DNA of 64,000 nt from Sagittula stellata E-37 (GTDB lineage: Bacteria; Pseudomonadota; Alphaproteobacteria; Rhodobacterales; Rhodobacteraceae): contig NZ_CP155729.1 in NCBI RefSeq assembly GCF_039724765.1, positions 3,357,501 to 3,421,500 of the forward strand, read 5' to 3'. A program made the position numbers and the translations under genes. The notes below the pieces were generated by a model. That model was not told the DNA's origin. It saw only the letters and a list, made by a program, of their open reading frames with translations, and did not search any database. Shown in pieces: positions 1 to 9,646 of the stretch (its first letter is position 1; the number at the start of each line of letters is the position of its first letter).

Positions 1-125
1 TGTACCGCCTGCCACAACTTGGCGCCGGGCAGAATTACGCCGTGGTGAACGGCCAGCTCGTGCAACTTAACGACTCGGAATACGAGATCCTCCAGATGAT
101 CCGCATCGCGCGGGCCGTTCTGTAG
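1..125 (+). CDS. C-terminal end of an unidentified protein (partial)
   Basis: An open frame enters from the left edge and ends at a TAG at 123-125, giving about 40 residues that finish in QMIRIARAVL. The tail resembles the C-terminus of small periplasmic RcnB-like or DUF1236-like proteins, which often end with a short strand-turn-helix containing a VVNG or VVDG motif. That is only a resemblance, and the family cannot be assigned from this fragment. A good terminator hairpin follows at 176-208, which supports this being a real 3' end. Confidence 0.5.
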   Translation, partial: YRLPQLGAGQNYAVVNGQLVQLNDSEYEILQMIRIARAVL

Positions 126-175
126 ACGTTCGAACGCACCGCCCCGCGCCATCGTCGCGCGGTCACAAACAGATG

Positions 176-208
176 AAACAGCCGCCGGACCTCGGGCGGC
201 TGTTTTCC
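176..208 (+). terminator. Intrinsic terminator after the partial first gene
   Basis: An 11-bp perfect stem (176-186 with 195-205), rich in GCCGCC/GGCGGC, closes an 8-base loop. The last stem bases are TTT, followed by further T. The hairpin lies about 50 bases after the plus-strand stop codon. The A-run on its left side means it could also act on the minus-strand dehydrogenase gene ending at 251. Confidence 0.75.
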
Positions 209-250
209 TTGTCGAAATGACGGCGTTGCGGCGCCTGCGCTCGCCCGTCT

Positions 251-1195
251 TCAGACCACCGGTGTCAGGACGGGGTCGCCACGAAGATGCGCGCGCAGGT
301 TCTTGACCACAAGGTCGCCCATGGCGGCGCGCGTCTTGTGGGTGGCACTGCCGATGTGCGGCAAGAGCACGACGTTCTGTTGCGTCCTGAGCGCCTCCGG
401 CACGTGCGGTTCCTGCGCGAAGACATCCAGCGCCGCGCCCGCGATGGTGCCGCCCGACAGCGCGTCGATCAACGCCTGTTCGTCCACCAGATCGCCACGC
501 GCGACATTCACCAGCCGGCCTTCGGACCCCAGTGCGTGAAGCACCTCGGCACTGACGATGCCGCGCGTCTGCGGCGTGCTGGGGGCGATCACCACCAGCC
601 AGTCGACATCCCGCGCCATGGCGACCGGGTCGGCGTAATACTGGTAAGGTTGATGCGCCTGCTCCGACCGGCCGTGGTAGACGACGCGCATCGAGAACGC
701 CTGCGCCAGACGTGCGATGGCCTTGCCGATCCTGCCCAGTCCGATGATGCCCACCGTCGCGCCCGTCAGCTCGGCAGTCAAAGGCATGGCGCCTTCCGTC
801 TCCCAACGGCCATCGCGGACGTATGCATGGGACTCAGGCACGCGGTGGGCGAGCGCCAACATCAGGGCGAGCGTCACCTCTGCCACGCAATCGTTCAGCA
901 CGTCAGGTGTGTTGGTCACGCGCACCCCGTGTTCCTTCGCCGCCTCGACGTCGACGGCATCGTAGCCCACCCCGAAGGACGAGATGATCTCAAGATCCGG
1001 AAGCGCCTCGATGATCCCGCGCGAACACCCTGTGCCGCCGCCGGTGGCAATGAAACGGACGCCTTCGGGCAGCGCGGCGAGGAAGGCCGCCCTGTCCTCC
1101 GCATCGCAATAGCGGTGGAGGGTGAAATCCCGGTCGAGCTGGTCGACCACGCGCGGGGCAAGGTTCGCTACGAGGAGAAGATCGGGTTTGGTCAT
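251..1195 (-). CDS. D-isomer-specific 2-hydroxyacid dehydrogenase (glyoxylate/hydroxypyruvate reductase-like)
   Basis: The 314-residue protein is a NAD(P)-dependent 2-hydroxyacid dehydrogenase that interconverts a 2-oxo acid and its D-2-hydroxy acid. The Rossmann motif GxGxxG is at residues 152-157. The catalytic triad is visible as Arg233 (in NVARG), Glu262 and His280 (in LPHIGSAT). The gene is last in a minus-strand run after tctC-tctB-tctA, 31 bases after tctA. It probably processes the hydroxy or oxo acid imported by that transporter. Family members act on glyoxylate, hydroxypyruvate or phenylpyruvate, and the sequence does not settle the substrate. Confidence 0.9.
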   Translation of the reverse strand: MTKPDLLLVANLAPRVVDQLDRDFTLHRYCDAEDRAAFLAALPEGVRFIATGGGTGCSRGIIEALPDLEIISSFGVGYDAVDVEAAKEHGVRVTNTPDVLNDCVAEVTLALMLALAHRVPESHAYVRDGRWETEGAMPLTAELTGATVGIIGLGRIGKAIARLAQAFSMRVVYHGRSEQAHQPYQYYADPVAMARDVDWLVVIAPSTPQTRGIVSAEVLHALGSEGRLVNVARGDLVDEQALIDALSGGTIAGAALDVFAQEPHVPEALRTQQNVVLLPHIGSATHKTRAAMGDLVVKNLRAHLRGDPVLTPVV

Positions 1196-1226
1196 GGTCT
1201 TGATGGTCTTTGTTCAGTGGAATGGG

Positions 1227-2738
1227 TCAGTTGGAGGGTTCGCTGGACGCCGTCCCGCGGCCCTTGCGGCGCAACAGCAGCATCGCCAGAGGGAGCATCC
1301 ACACGGCAATGGTGAAGATCCCCAATCCGGCGGATATGGGCCGTTCGAAGAAGGCGATGAAGCTGCCGTCGGACTTGATCATCGAAGTGACGAAGTTCTG
1401 TTCCAGCATCGGCCCCAGCACCAGCCCGAGGATCGCGGGCGCGATGGGGATGTCGTTCTCCTCCATCAGGAAACCGATGATGCCGAACACGAGCATCAGC
1501 CAGATCCCGAAGACGGAGTTGTTGATCGCAAAAGATCCCACCATGCAGAACATCAGGATGATCGGCATGAGAACCCGCTGCGGTATGGACAGAACCTGCC
1601 GCGCCCCCTTGATCGCCAGCCAGCCCAACGGCAGCATCATGAGGTTGGCGACGAGGAAAACGATGAACACCGCGTAGATCATCTGCGGTTGCGTGATGAA
1701 GACCATCGGCCCGGGGTTGATGCCCTTGATGTAGAGCACGCCGATGACGATTGCAGTGATCGAGTCGCCGGGAATGCCGAACACCAGCGCCGGGATCCAC
1801 GCCCCGGACATGGCGCCGTTGTTGGAGGACCCGGCCTCGACCAGCCCTTCAACATGGCCAGTGCCGAATTTCTCAGGCGTCTTGGAGAACTTCTTGGACA
1901 CGGCGTAGCTGATCCAGGCGGCGATGTCGGCCCCTGCCCCCGGCAACGCGCCGATGGCCGTGCCGAGCGCGCTGCCGCGCAGGGCCTGCACCGGATACTT
2001 GCGCATGTTGGTCAGTTGCTCGCGGAAGATCCCGCGGTTGCCGGTGGCCGGCGGCTTCTCGTCGCTGCCGCGATGGATGAAGGCGCGGATGACTTCGGAC
2101 ACGGCAAACAGGCCGATCATCGCGGGGATGAACTGCACCCCTCCCATCAGTTCGACATTGCCAAAGGTATAGCGTGGCGCGCCCGCCGGGTTTTCAAGCC
2201 CGACCGTGGCGGCGAAAAGTCCGATGAAGAGAGAGATCAACCCACGTGCCGGCGAGCCGGGAGAGATGAAAACCGCGCAGGACAGCCCGAGCACCACCAG
2301 CCAGAAGTACTCGAACGACGAGAACTTGAGCGCCACCTCGGCCAGAACGGGCGAAGCGGTGATCAGCACCAACGTACCGAAGATGCCGCCGATCGAGGAA
2401 AACACCAGCGAGGCGCCAAGGGCGGATTCCGGCCTACCCTTCTTGGTCAGGGCATAGGCGTCCTGCACGTAGGCGGCGCTGGCGGGCGTGCCGGGCATCC
2501 GAAGCAACGTGCCCGGAATGTCGCCCGCGAAGATCGCCATGGCAGTGGCCGTGACGATGGCGGCGATGGCGGGCACCGGCTCCATGAAGAAGGTGACGGG
2601 CACCAGAAGCGCGGTGGCCATGGTTGCGGTCAGCCCCGGGATCGCGCCGACGAACATGCCGAAGGCGGCAGAGGCGAGGATCACCAGAAGGACATAGGGT
2701 TGAAAGACGAGACCGGCGGCGTCGGCGACTACGGACAT
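1227..2738 (-). CDS. tctA: Tripartite tricarboxylate transporter large permease TctA
   Basis: This 503-residue, strongly hydrophobic protein is the large membrane subunit of a tripartite tricarboxylate transporter, a secondary transporter that takes carboxylates from a periplasmic binding protein. It has the family's repeated Gly/Pro motifs: GAIPGL near residue 32, GDIPGTLLRMPGTP near residue 72, GALPGAGADIAAW near the middle, and GIPGDSITA in the second half. The pattern fits two homologous halves of about six membrane segments each. It starts 7 bases after the tctB stop, so translation is probably coupled. The substrate cannot be read from the sequence. The downstream 2-hydroxyacid dehydrogenase suggests a hydroxy or dicarboxylic acid. 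Confidence 0.95.
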   Translation of the reverse strand: MSVVADAAGLVFQPYVLLVILASAAFGMFVGAIPGLTATMATALLVPVTFFMEPVPAIAAIVTATAMAIFAGDIPGTLLRMPGTPASAAYVQDAYALTKKGRPESALGASLVFSSIGGIFGTLVLITASPVLAEVALKFSSFEYFWLVVLGLSCAVFISPGSPARGLISLFIGLFAATVGLENPAGAPRYTFGNVELMGGVQFIPAMIGLFAVSEVIRAFIHRGSDEKPPATGNRGIFREQLTNMRKYPVQALRGSALGTAIGALPGAGADIAAWISYAVSKKFSKTPEKFGTGHVEGLVEAGSSNNGAMSGAWIPALVFGIPGDSITAIVIGVLYIKGINPGPMVFITQPQMIYAVFIVFLVANLMMLPLGWLAIKGARQVLSIPQRVLMPIILMFCMVGSFAINNSVFGIWLMLVFGIIGFLMEENDIPIAPAILGLVLGPMLEQNFVTSMIKSDGSFIAFFERPISAGLGIFTIAVWMLPLAMLLLRRKGRGTASSEPSN

Positions 2739-2745
2739 GGCGGCC

Positions 2746-3219
2746 TCACCACAGGAACGGCAGGAAGGGACTGCGCGGCAGCGGCACCAGCAGCAGCTTG
2801 CCGAAGCTCTGCTGGATCGCCAGCGCGGCGACCAGCGCCACGGGCACGGCGATCACCAGCCGGACGCGCAGGACAAGCATCGCAAGCAACATCACCGCAA
2901 CGGCCGTCGTAAGGAAACCGAGCACGGGGGACAGCAGGATGTAGGCCAGGATCAGCAGCAGAACCGCGGCCATGCGGGCCAGAGCGGCGGTGTTGCCGGT
3001 CCACTCCGCCAGACGCAGACCCGGCAGACGCTCGCCCGCCATGACCGCCTTGACGATCAGGAAGACACCGGTCAGCACCGTCACCAGCGCGATGGCGCGT
3101 GGCATGGTGCCCGCGCCGTAGTCCTGCCCCGGGATCGCCTTGAACCCCATGGCCGAGATGAAGATCGCGATGCCCCCAAGCAGGGTCAGCACCCCCAGGG
3201 TCAGATCGGTGACTCGCAT
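2746..3219 (-). CDS. tctB: Tripartite tricarboxylate transporter small permease TctB
   Basis: The 157-residue protein has four predicted membrane helices, as is usual for TctB, the small membrane subunit of the transporter. I start it at the ATG of MRVTDLTLG because a GAGGA element lies 7 bases upstream. An in-frame extension of 20 residues has no membrane character and would run into the hairpin after tctC. The N-terminal helix, a central loop around residues 35-45 and two closely spaced C-terminal helices match the family. It lies between tctC and tctA in one operon. Confidence 0.88.
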   Translation of the reverse strand: MRVTDLTLGVLTLLGGIAIFISAMGFKAIPGQDYGAGTMPRAIALVTVLTGVFLIVKAVMAGERLPGLRLAEWTGNTAALARMAAVLLLILAYILLSPVLGFLTTAVAVMLLAMLVLRVRLVIAVPVALVAALAIQQSFGKLLLVPLPRSPFLPFLW

Positions 3220-3251
3220 TCTGCTGTCCTCGTAGTTGGTCCCGTCACACG

Positions 3252-3289
3252 GGAAAAGGGCCGGAGGCGATGACATCATCCCCCGGCCC
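3252..3289 (-). terminator. Hairpin terminator or attenuator between tctC and tctB
   Basis: Read on the minus strand, GGGCCGG (3289-3283) pairs with CCGGCCC (3264-3258). An inner GATGA/TCATC stem extends it, and TTTT follows (3257-3254). The hairpin is 18 bases beyond the tctC stop and 33 bases before the tctB start. It would cap most transcripts after the binding-protein gene and allow limited read-through into the permeases. Confidence 0.72.
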
Positions 3290-3306
3290 CTGCGCTCTGT
3301 CGCGCC

Positions 3307-4278
3307 TTACTCGGCGGCCAGACCCGCCTTCTTCATGACTTCGCCGAAGGCGGCGTCGTCGTCCGCGACGATCTGCGTGGCGTCGTCACCGCGCGCCCAC
3401 CGCAGGCCAAATCCGCGGTCCTTCATGAACGTTTGGTATTCGTCCGAGTTGTAGGCGGTCTCGATGGCGTCCATCAGCTTGGTCTTCACGTCGTCGGGCA
3501 GCCCGTCCGGCGCGGCGACAGAGCGCCACACGGCGACCGTCCAGTCCGACCCGGTGGATTCCGCCAGCGTCGGCACATCCGGGAAAGCGCCCTGCCGTTC
3601 CGCCGACATGCTGGCCAGCGGCACGACCCGGCCCGCGTCGATCATCGAGCGGCCCTCGGCCAGCGACGACGGCACGATGTCCACACCGCCCGCGACCATG
3701 TCTGTCAGGCCGGGCGCGGCGCCCTGGCTGGGCACGAAGGTCACGTGGTCGGGGGCCAGCCCCTCGGACAGCAGCCAACCGGCGAGGCCGACGTGCCAGA
3801 TGCCGCCCTGACCGGTGCCCGACGCCTTGAAGGTGCCGGCCGGCTCGGACTTGATCTTCTCCAGCAGCGCCTCGACGCTGTCGTAGCCCGCGTCAGCGGA
3901 CACCATGACGCCGCCCGGATCGGCGTTGACGATGGCGAGGATGTCGAAGTCCTCGTAGGTCAGGTCGGTCAGGCCCTGCCAGTGCATCATGTCGATTTCG
4001 ATGGTCATGATGCCGATGGTGTAGCCATCCGGCTCGGCGTTCGCGATGGCGCTGTGGCCCACCACGCCCGAGCCGCCGGTGCGGTTCACCACGTTGACCG
4101 GCACGCCCAGTTCCTTCTGGATCTCGGCGCCCAGCAGGCGGCCTACGGCATCGGTGCCGCCGCCCGCGCCCCACGGCACGATCAGCTGGATCGGGCGCTC
4201 CGGGTACTCGGCCCAGGCGGCGCCGGTCACGGCGGCAAGTGTCACGGCCGCAACGGCGGCGGTCTTGATGAAGTGCAT
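3307..4278 (-). CDS. tctC: Tripartite tricarboxylate transporter periplasmic receptor (TctC/Bug family)
   Basis: The 323-residue protein is the periplasmic solute receptor of the transporter. It has a clear Sec signal peptide (about residues 1-23, ending in GAAWA). The mature start, YPERPIQLIVPWGAGGGTDAV, is the signature of Bug receptors, in which the first beta-strand loop binds the ligand carboxylate. A consensus AGAGGAGG ribosome site sits just before the ATG. It is first in the operon and divergent from the LysR gene at 4466, so it is probably the regulated gene. A terminator-like hairpin follows it. The ligand is unknown. Confidence 0.93.
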   Translation of the reverse strand: MHFIKTAAVAAVTLAAVTGAAWAEYPERPIQLIVPWGAGGGTDAVGRLLGAEIQKELGVPVNVVNRTGGSGVVGHSAIANAEPDGYTIGIMTIEIDMMHWQGLTDLTYEDFDILAIVNADPGGVMVSADAGYDSVEALLEKIKSEPAGTFKASGTGQGGIWHVGLAGWLLSEGLAPDHVTFVPSQGAAPGLTDMVAGGVDIVPSSLAEGRSMIDAGRVVPLASMSAERQGAFPDVPTLAESTGSDWTVAVWRSVAAPDGLPDDVKTKLMDAIETAYNSDEYQTFMKDRGFGLRWARGDDATQIVADDDAAFGEVMKKAGLAAE

Positions 4279-4465
4279 GATTGTCCTCCTCTAAATCCGT
4301 TCTTTCGGCTGCGGATCACAAGGTCCCCGCGCCGCTATTCCACGGGGAAACGGATGCGGATCGGCACACGCGTACGGCAAAAGTCCGCATGGCGCCGATG
4401 CTGTCCGCGTTCCCCCCGCGGTCTCCTCCACCGTTGACGCTATCCAGCGCAGTGATAACGTTCCA
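4279..4465. promoter_or_regulatory. Divergent regulatory region between tctC and the LysR gene
   Basis: This 187-base interval separates the minus-strand tct operon from the plus-strand LysR gene, the usual place for a LysR operator controlling both directions. I could not pick out one convincing T-N11-A operator. A TTGACG at 4434-4439 followed 16 bases later by TAACGT would place a transcription start almost on the LysR ATG. That would make the LysR messenger leaderless if it is real. Confidence 0.5.
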
Positions 4466-5446
4466 ATGAAACAATCCGCTTCTGCAATCGCGAAACGCGA
4501 TTGCCCGGATGGGAGAGACAGGCTGGACAGGGACATCACCGCGAACCTCAAGGTTCGGCACCTTTCGCTGATCGTGGCGCTGGCGGATCACGGCACCACC
4601 CACAGCGCGGCGGACGCGCTGAACATGACGCAATCGACCGCCTCCAAGATGCTGCGGGACGTGGAGGAGATCTTTGCGGCCTCGCTGTTCGAACGCAGCC
4701 CGCGCGGCATGGTCCTGACCCCGCTGGGCCAGTTCGCGGTGGACAACGCGCGGGCGCAGCTCTCGCGCCTGCAAAGGTTTTCCGAAGAATTCTCCGCCCG
4801 GCGCGCGGGCGGATACGGAACGCTGGCCATCGGGGCGATCACCGGCGCGGCGCCCGACCTGGTGGCCCGCGCGGTCGCCGAGATCAAGGCGCGCCGACCG
4901 CAGCTTGCCGTCGCACTGCACGGCGAAACCAGCGACGGCATCCTGTCGGAACTGGAAGCGGGACGGCTCGACCTGGCTGTCGGACGCTTCAGTGCCGAAC
5001 GGCACAGGACCGTCTTCACCTTCGAGCCGCTGGCCGAGGAACGGCTGGTCGTGGTGGCGCGCGCGGGTCACCGGCTCGCCAGCGGCACACGGCGGCTCGA
5101 CGACCTTCAGGACTGCGCCTGGGCGCTGCAACCGAAAAGCAACCCGTCGCGGCAGGTGCTCGACGCGGCCTTCGACCGGGCGGCCCTGCGGCGGCCACGC
5201 GACACCATCGAATGCTCATCGATCCTGCTGATCCTGAACCTCGTGCAGGAATCGGACGCGGTCGCCCTGCTGCCCATGGCAGTCGTTCAGGCACACCAGA
5301 TGGCTGGCTTGTTCACCGTGCTCGATATCCGGCCGGAGATACGGCTTTCCGGGTTCGGGCTTGTCACCCGTCGCAAGGAACCGCTGGAACCCGCCGCGCT
5401 GGAGTTCTGCGACATCCTGCGCGCGCGCGCCCGGGGGACGGCCTAG
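4466..5446 (+). CDS. LysR-family transcriptional regulator
   Basis: This 326-residue DNA-binding regulator has an N-terminal winged helix-turn-helix (about residues 30-85, with the recognition segment around SAADALNMTQSTASKML) and a C-terminal substrate-binding domain from about residue 105. The N-terminus is roughly 20 residues longer than usual, but no better in-frame start is visible. It is transcribed away from tctCBA, so it most likely senses the transported carboxylate and activates that operon. It could equally be autoregulatory only. It converges with the RpiR gene. Confidence 0.9.
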   Translation: MKQSASAIAKRDCPDGRDRLDRDITANLKVRHLSLIVALADHGTTHSAADALNMTQSTASKMLRDVEEIFAASLFERSPRGMVLTPLGQFAVDNARAQLSRLQRFSEEFSARRAGGYGTLAIGAITGAAPDLVARAVAEIKARRPQLAVALHGETSDGILSELEAGRLDLAVGRFSAERHRTVFTFEPLAEERLVVVARAGHRLASGTRRLDDLQDCAWALQPKSNPSRQVLDAAFDRAALRRPRDTIECSSILLILNLVQESDAVALLPMAVVQAHQMAGLFTVLDIRPEIRLSGFGLVTRRKEPLEPAALEFCDILRARARGTA

Positions 5447-5529
5447 GCCGCACGGCGGCGCGTCGCGAACCCAAATCCGGTGCACGCACGGCAAAGCCAG
5501 ACGCGAATGCATGGGCAGGAAGGGTGTCC

Positions 5530-6390
5530 TCAGCGTTCCAGTTCGGACAGGGAATCGCGCAGGGTCTCGACCTCGTTCAGGTGGTGCAGCGCCGCGTCGC
5601 CAAGGGCCTCGGCGGTGTCGGCGGCCAGCAGCCGCAGGACGGTCATCACACCCACATAGCTGTCCAGCGGCAGGGCGGTCTCTACTGCGCAGGTCAACGT
5701 CCAGGTGGCATACGCCGGTGCCTCGCGCAGCCCCTTGTCCGCCACCAGCAAGAGCCGCGCGCCCCGTTCCGACAGCAACCGCACGAGATGCCCGAAGTGC
5801 GCGGGACGGCGGCGCAGGCCGATCACGACCACCACGTCGCCCGGTCCGACACCGGCGATGCCTTCCGCCAAGGTCTGCCCTTCCAGTGCAAGCGGCGCGA
5901 CCCCTGCCCGCAACTGCGCCAGTTGCGCGGTCAGGTAGTCCGCGAGGAAACGGCTGTTGCGGAACCCGATAAGGCGCACCTGCCCCGCTCCGGCCAGCGC
6001 TGACGCGATCTCGGCCAGCACGCGCGGGTCAACCTGGGCCAGCGTGGTCTCGATCACCCCTGCCTCGGCGCGCAGCAGATCGGCATGGCTCGACGCCATC
6101 TGCATGTCGCCCTTCATGAACAGCGGAGAGCCTGTCTCGCGCAGGGTCCGGGCATCCTGTCGCGCATCCTCGAAACTGCGGTATCCAAGCCTCTGGACGA
6201 ACCGGCTGACCGTCGCGTTGGACACCCCTGCCAGTGCGGCCAGTTCCGAAGCGGTCCAGACCGGCATTTCGGACGGGGCGTTCAGGATCGTGTCCGCCAC
6301 GCGCGCCTCGCGGTCGGGCAGGCTGGCGTAGGTTTCGTGGATTCGCCGCAGCAGGGAGCCACGCACGTCGGATGGTGCATCAGCAGTCAT
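5530..6390 (-). CDS. RpiR/MurR-family transcriptional regulator with SIS domain
   Basis: The 286-residue protein has an N-terminal RpiR helix-turn-helix (about residues 15-90, with the segment ELAALAGVSNATVSRFVQRLGY). A C-terminal SIS domain (about residues 125-260) normally binds a phosphosugar or related ligand. It is divergent from the seven-gene transporter/carbamoylase operon starting at 6700, so it is the likely local regulator. RpiR proteins next to amino-acid and hydantoin genes often sense non-sugar ligands, and the effector is not evident. Paired GAAA-N6-TTTC elements in the shared intergenic region are candidate binding sites. Confidence 0.9.
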   Translation of the reverse strand: MTADAPSDVRGSLLRRIHETYASLPDREARVADTILNAPSEMPVWTASELAALAGVSNATVSRFVQRLGYRSFEDARQDARTLRETGSPLFMKGDMQMASSHADLLRAEAGVIETTLAQVDPRVLAEIASALAGAGQVRLIGFRNSRFLADYLTAQLAQLRAGVAPLALEGQTLAEGIAGVGPGDVVVVIGLRRRPAHFGHLVRLLSERGARLLLVADKGLREAPAYATWTLTCAVETALPLDSYVGVMTVLRLLAADTAEALGDAALHHLNEVETLRDSLSELER

Positions 6391-6699
6391 GCCTCATGAG
6401 TTTACCCGTTTTCACGCACATGCAAACGCATTTTCATATGCGTCAGCTCGGTCCACCCGGGTCGCACCCGGTTTATCGAAACGACCGTTTCCGCCGCGCC
6501 GCCCCACGGGATCTGCCAAATTTCTAGGCAATGCATGTCTGAAACCATATTTTCTTCAATTATAATTTAGTGAAAACATTTTTTCATGCCAGCGTCGAGT
6601 CGCGGCCCTCACGGCAGGAACCGATCCGCCGACGTGGGCCTCTGAAGAACAAGAAGAACGACAAAGACACGCCCGACAGACCCAACAGAGAGGAAGACC
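6391..6699. promoter_or_regulatory. Divergent regulatory region with paired GAAA-N6-TTTC operator candidates
   Basis: The 309 bases between the rpiR-type gene and the binding-protein gene are noticeably AT-richer around 6520-6590. Two GAAA-N6-TTTC palindromes lie at 6541-6554 and 6572-6585, exactly 31 bases apart (three helical turns). The second is extended to TGAAAA-CATT-TTTTCA. A further inverted repeat, ACGCAT-N6-ATGCGT, lies at 6426-6443. I infer these to be operators for the RpiR-type regulator. An AT-rich TATAATTT (6561-6568) between the two palindromes could be the -10 element of the operon promoter. Confidence 0.55.
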
Positions 6700-7766
6700 A
6701 TGCACCGCCGTACCCTCCTTCAATCCGCACTGGCAGGCACCGCCCTTGGCGCGCTGGCCCCCGCCACGCGCGCGCTTGCCGCCACCGATATCCTCTGGAT
6801 GACATGGGAAAACCTCGCCAAGGACGATTACCTCGCGCCCTTCCTGTCCACCCATGACGTATCGCTCACCAAGACGTTCATCGGGACCGACGACGAACAG
6901 TTCGCCAAGTTGCGCGCCGGTGGCGCCTCGTCCGTCGACCTGATCACTCCGGGGCTCGACAAGGTTGAATTCTACACCGCGTCCGACCTGCTCCAGCCGA
7001 TCGACTTCGAGAAGGTGCCGAACGCCGCGCTGCTCTATGACACGTTCAAGCAGACGCCGCTCGGCAAGATGGACGGCGAAACCTATGGCATCCCCTTCTA
7101 CTGGGGCATCAACCCCATCGTATACCGCGCCGACCTGATGGACGAAGAACCCGACTGGTCGGTTTTCTTCGAGGGCGACAAGTACGACGGCAAGCTGGCC
7201 ATGCGCGACTACGCACTCGAAGGGATCATGATCGCGGCCATGTACCTCGGCATCCCGGAGTCCGAGATGTTCGACATGGACGATGCCCAACTGGCCGAGA
7301 TCAAGCGCGTCCTGATGATCCAGAAGTCCAAGCTCAGGACTTACTGGAACTCCATCGGCGATCTCACCAACCTGTTTGCGACCGGCGAAGTGGTCTGCGC
7401 CTTCTCGTGGGTACCGCCCTACTACGACCTGCGCGCGCAGGGCATCGACATGGGCATGGCAAAGCCCAAAGCCGGGGTGATCGGCTGGTGCGACACCATC
7501 GCCGTGCCCAAGGGCGTGGAGGGCGAACGGCTGGACGCCACCTTCGAGCTGGTGAACTACCTGCTTGGCCCCGAATACGGCAAGATGCTTGCCGTAGGCG
7601 GTCCCTACGCGCAGTCGACCAGCGCCGCGCGCGACATGCTGAGCCCGGAAGAGCAGTCCAAGATCTTCATCGACGACCTGTCGGTGATGGACAGCTTCGT
7701 CTGGAAGAAGAACCCGCCGCGCTACAATGAGTGGGTCGCGCTCTGGAACGAGGTCAAGGCAAGCTG

Positions 7767-7767
<1 letters not shown>
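6700..7767 (+). CDS. ABC transporter periplasmic substrate-binding protein (polyamine/PotD-type)
   Basis: The 355-residue protein is an extracellular solute-binding protein of the PotD/PotF-like family, which feeds an ABC importer. The N-terminus MHRRTLLQS, with a hydrophobic stretch and ALA before residue 28, fits a Tat-type (twin-arginine) signal peptide. Family features are the early ILWMTWENLAKDDYL strand and YGIPFYWGINPIVYR near residue 130. An AGAGAGGAAG ribosome site precedes the ATG. It starts a seven-gene operon with an ATPase and two permeases. The enzymes at the end of the operon suggest an amino-acid or carbamoyl-amino-acid ligand rather than a polyamine, but this is inference. 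Confidence 0.88.
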
Positions 7768-8794
<1,027 letters not shown>

Positions 8795-8798
<4 letters not shown>

Positions 8799-9646
8799 CC
8801 CGTCTGGGCACCATATTGGCCAGCCCGGTGATCGCGGCGCTTCTGGCACTGTGCATTGCGCCGCTGGCGATCCTCTTCGTCTACAGCTTCTATCAGGTGG
8901 ATTTCGTCACCATCTCGCGCGAACCGACCCTTGCCAACTACGCCAAGATCGCCGGGTCGCCGACCTACCGGGGGCTCATCGTCCGGGCGTTCGGCTCTGC
9001 CGCGCTGGTCGTCGCCATCACTGCCGTGATCGCCTATCCCGTGTCTTGGTTCCTCGCCAAGCGGGTCGGAGCCGCCAAGTCGACGCTGCTCACACTCCTG
9101 CTTGTGCCGCTCTACTCGGGTGACCTCGTGCGGATCTTCGCCTGGCGCGTCCTGCTGGGCGCGGAAGGCGTCATCAACCGCAGCCTGATGTGGCTCGGCG
9201 CCATCGAGACACCGCTGCAAAGCCTGCTGTTCAGCCCACTCTCCACCCATATCGCCCTTGTATACAACTATCTGCCCTTCATGGTCATCGGCCTCTGGCT
9301 GGCGTTCGAGGCGCTGGACGACGCGTGGCTCGAAGCCGCCGCCGACCTGGGCGCGCCCGCACACGCGCGTTTCCGCCGCGTGGTGCTGCCGCTCACCCTG
9401 CCCGGCCTGATCGCAGGCGGGCTGATGGTGTTCCTGATGGTGGCGGGCGACTACCTGACCCCGCAGCTGCTGGGTGGCGCGTCGGGCATCACCATCATTT
9501 CGGCGATCAACGACCTCTTCGGGACCGCCTTCGACTGGCCGCTTGGGTCGGCCATCGCCTGGACAATGCTTGCGATCCTGATGATGGCCTTCGCCGCCGG
9601 AGCGCTTGCGATCCGCCGCTCCAGCCTTGTGGAGGGCCGGACATGA
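8795..9646 (+). CDS. ABC transporter permease (PotB-type)
   Basis: This 283-residue inner-membrane permease has six predicted helices and the cytoplasmic EAA loop (EAAADLGAPAHARFRRVVLPLTLPG, about residues 185-208) that contacts the ATPase. The ATG overlaps the ATPase stop as ATGA. Another in-frame ATG lies 12 bases upstream and cannot be excluded. The overlap with the second permease is also four bases. It forms the membrane pore with the next gene product. Confidence 0.92.

Noticed and set aside
1122..2912. 596-residue plus-strand frame opposite tctA/tctB
   Set aside because: Its composition (Arg, His, Asp, Gly-rich with no hydrophobic core) is the usual antisense shadow of GC-rich membrane-protein genes, and the minus strand carries clear TctA and TctB motifs.
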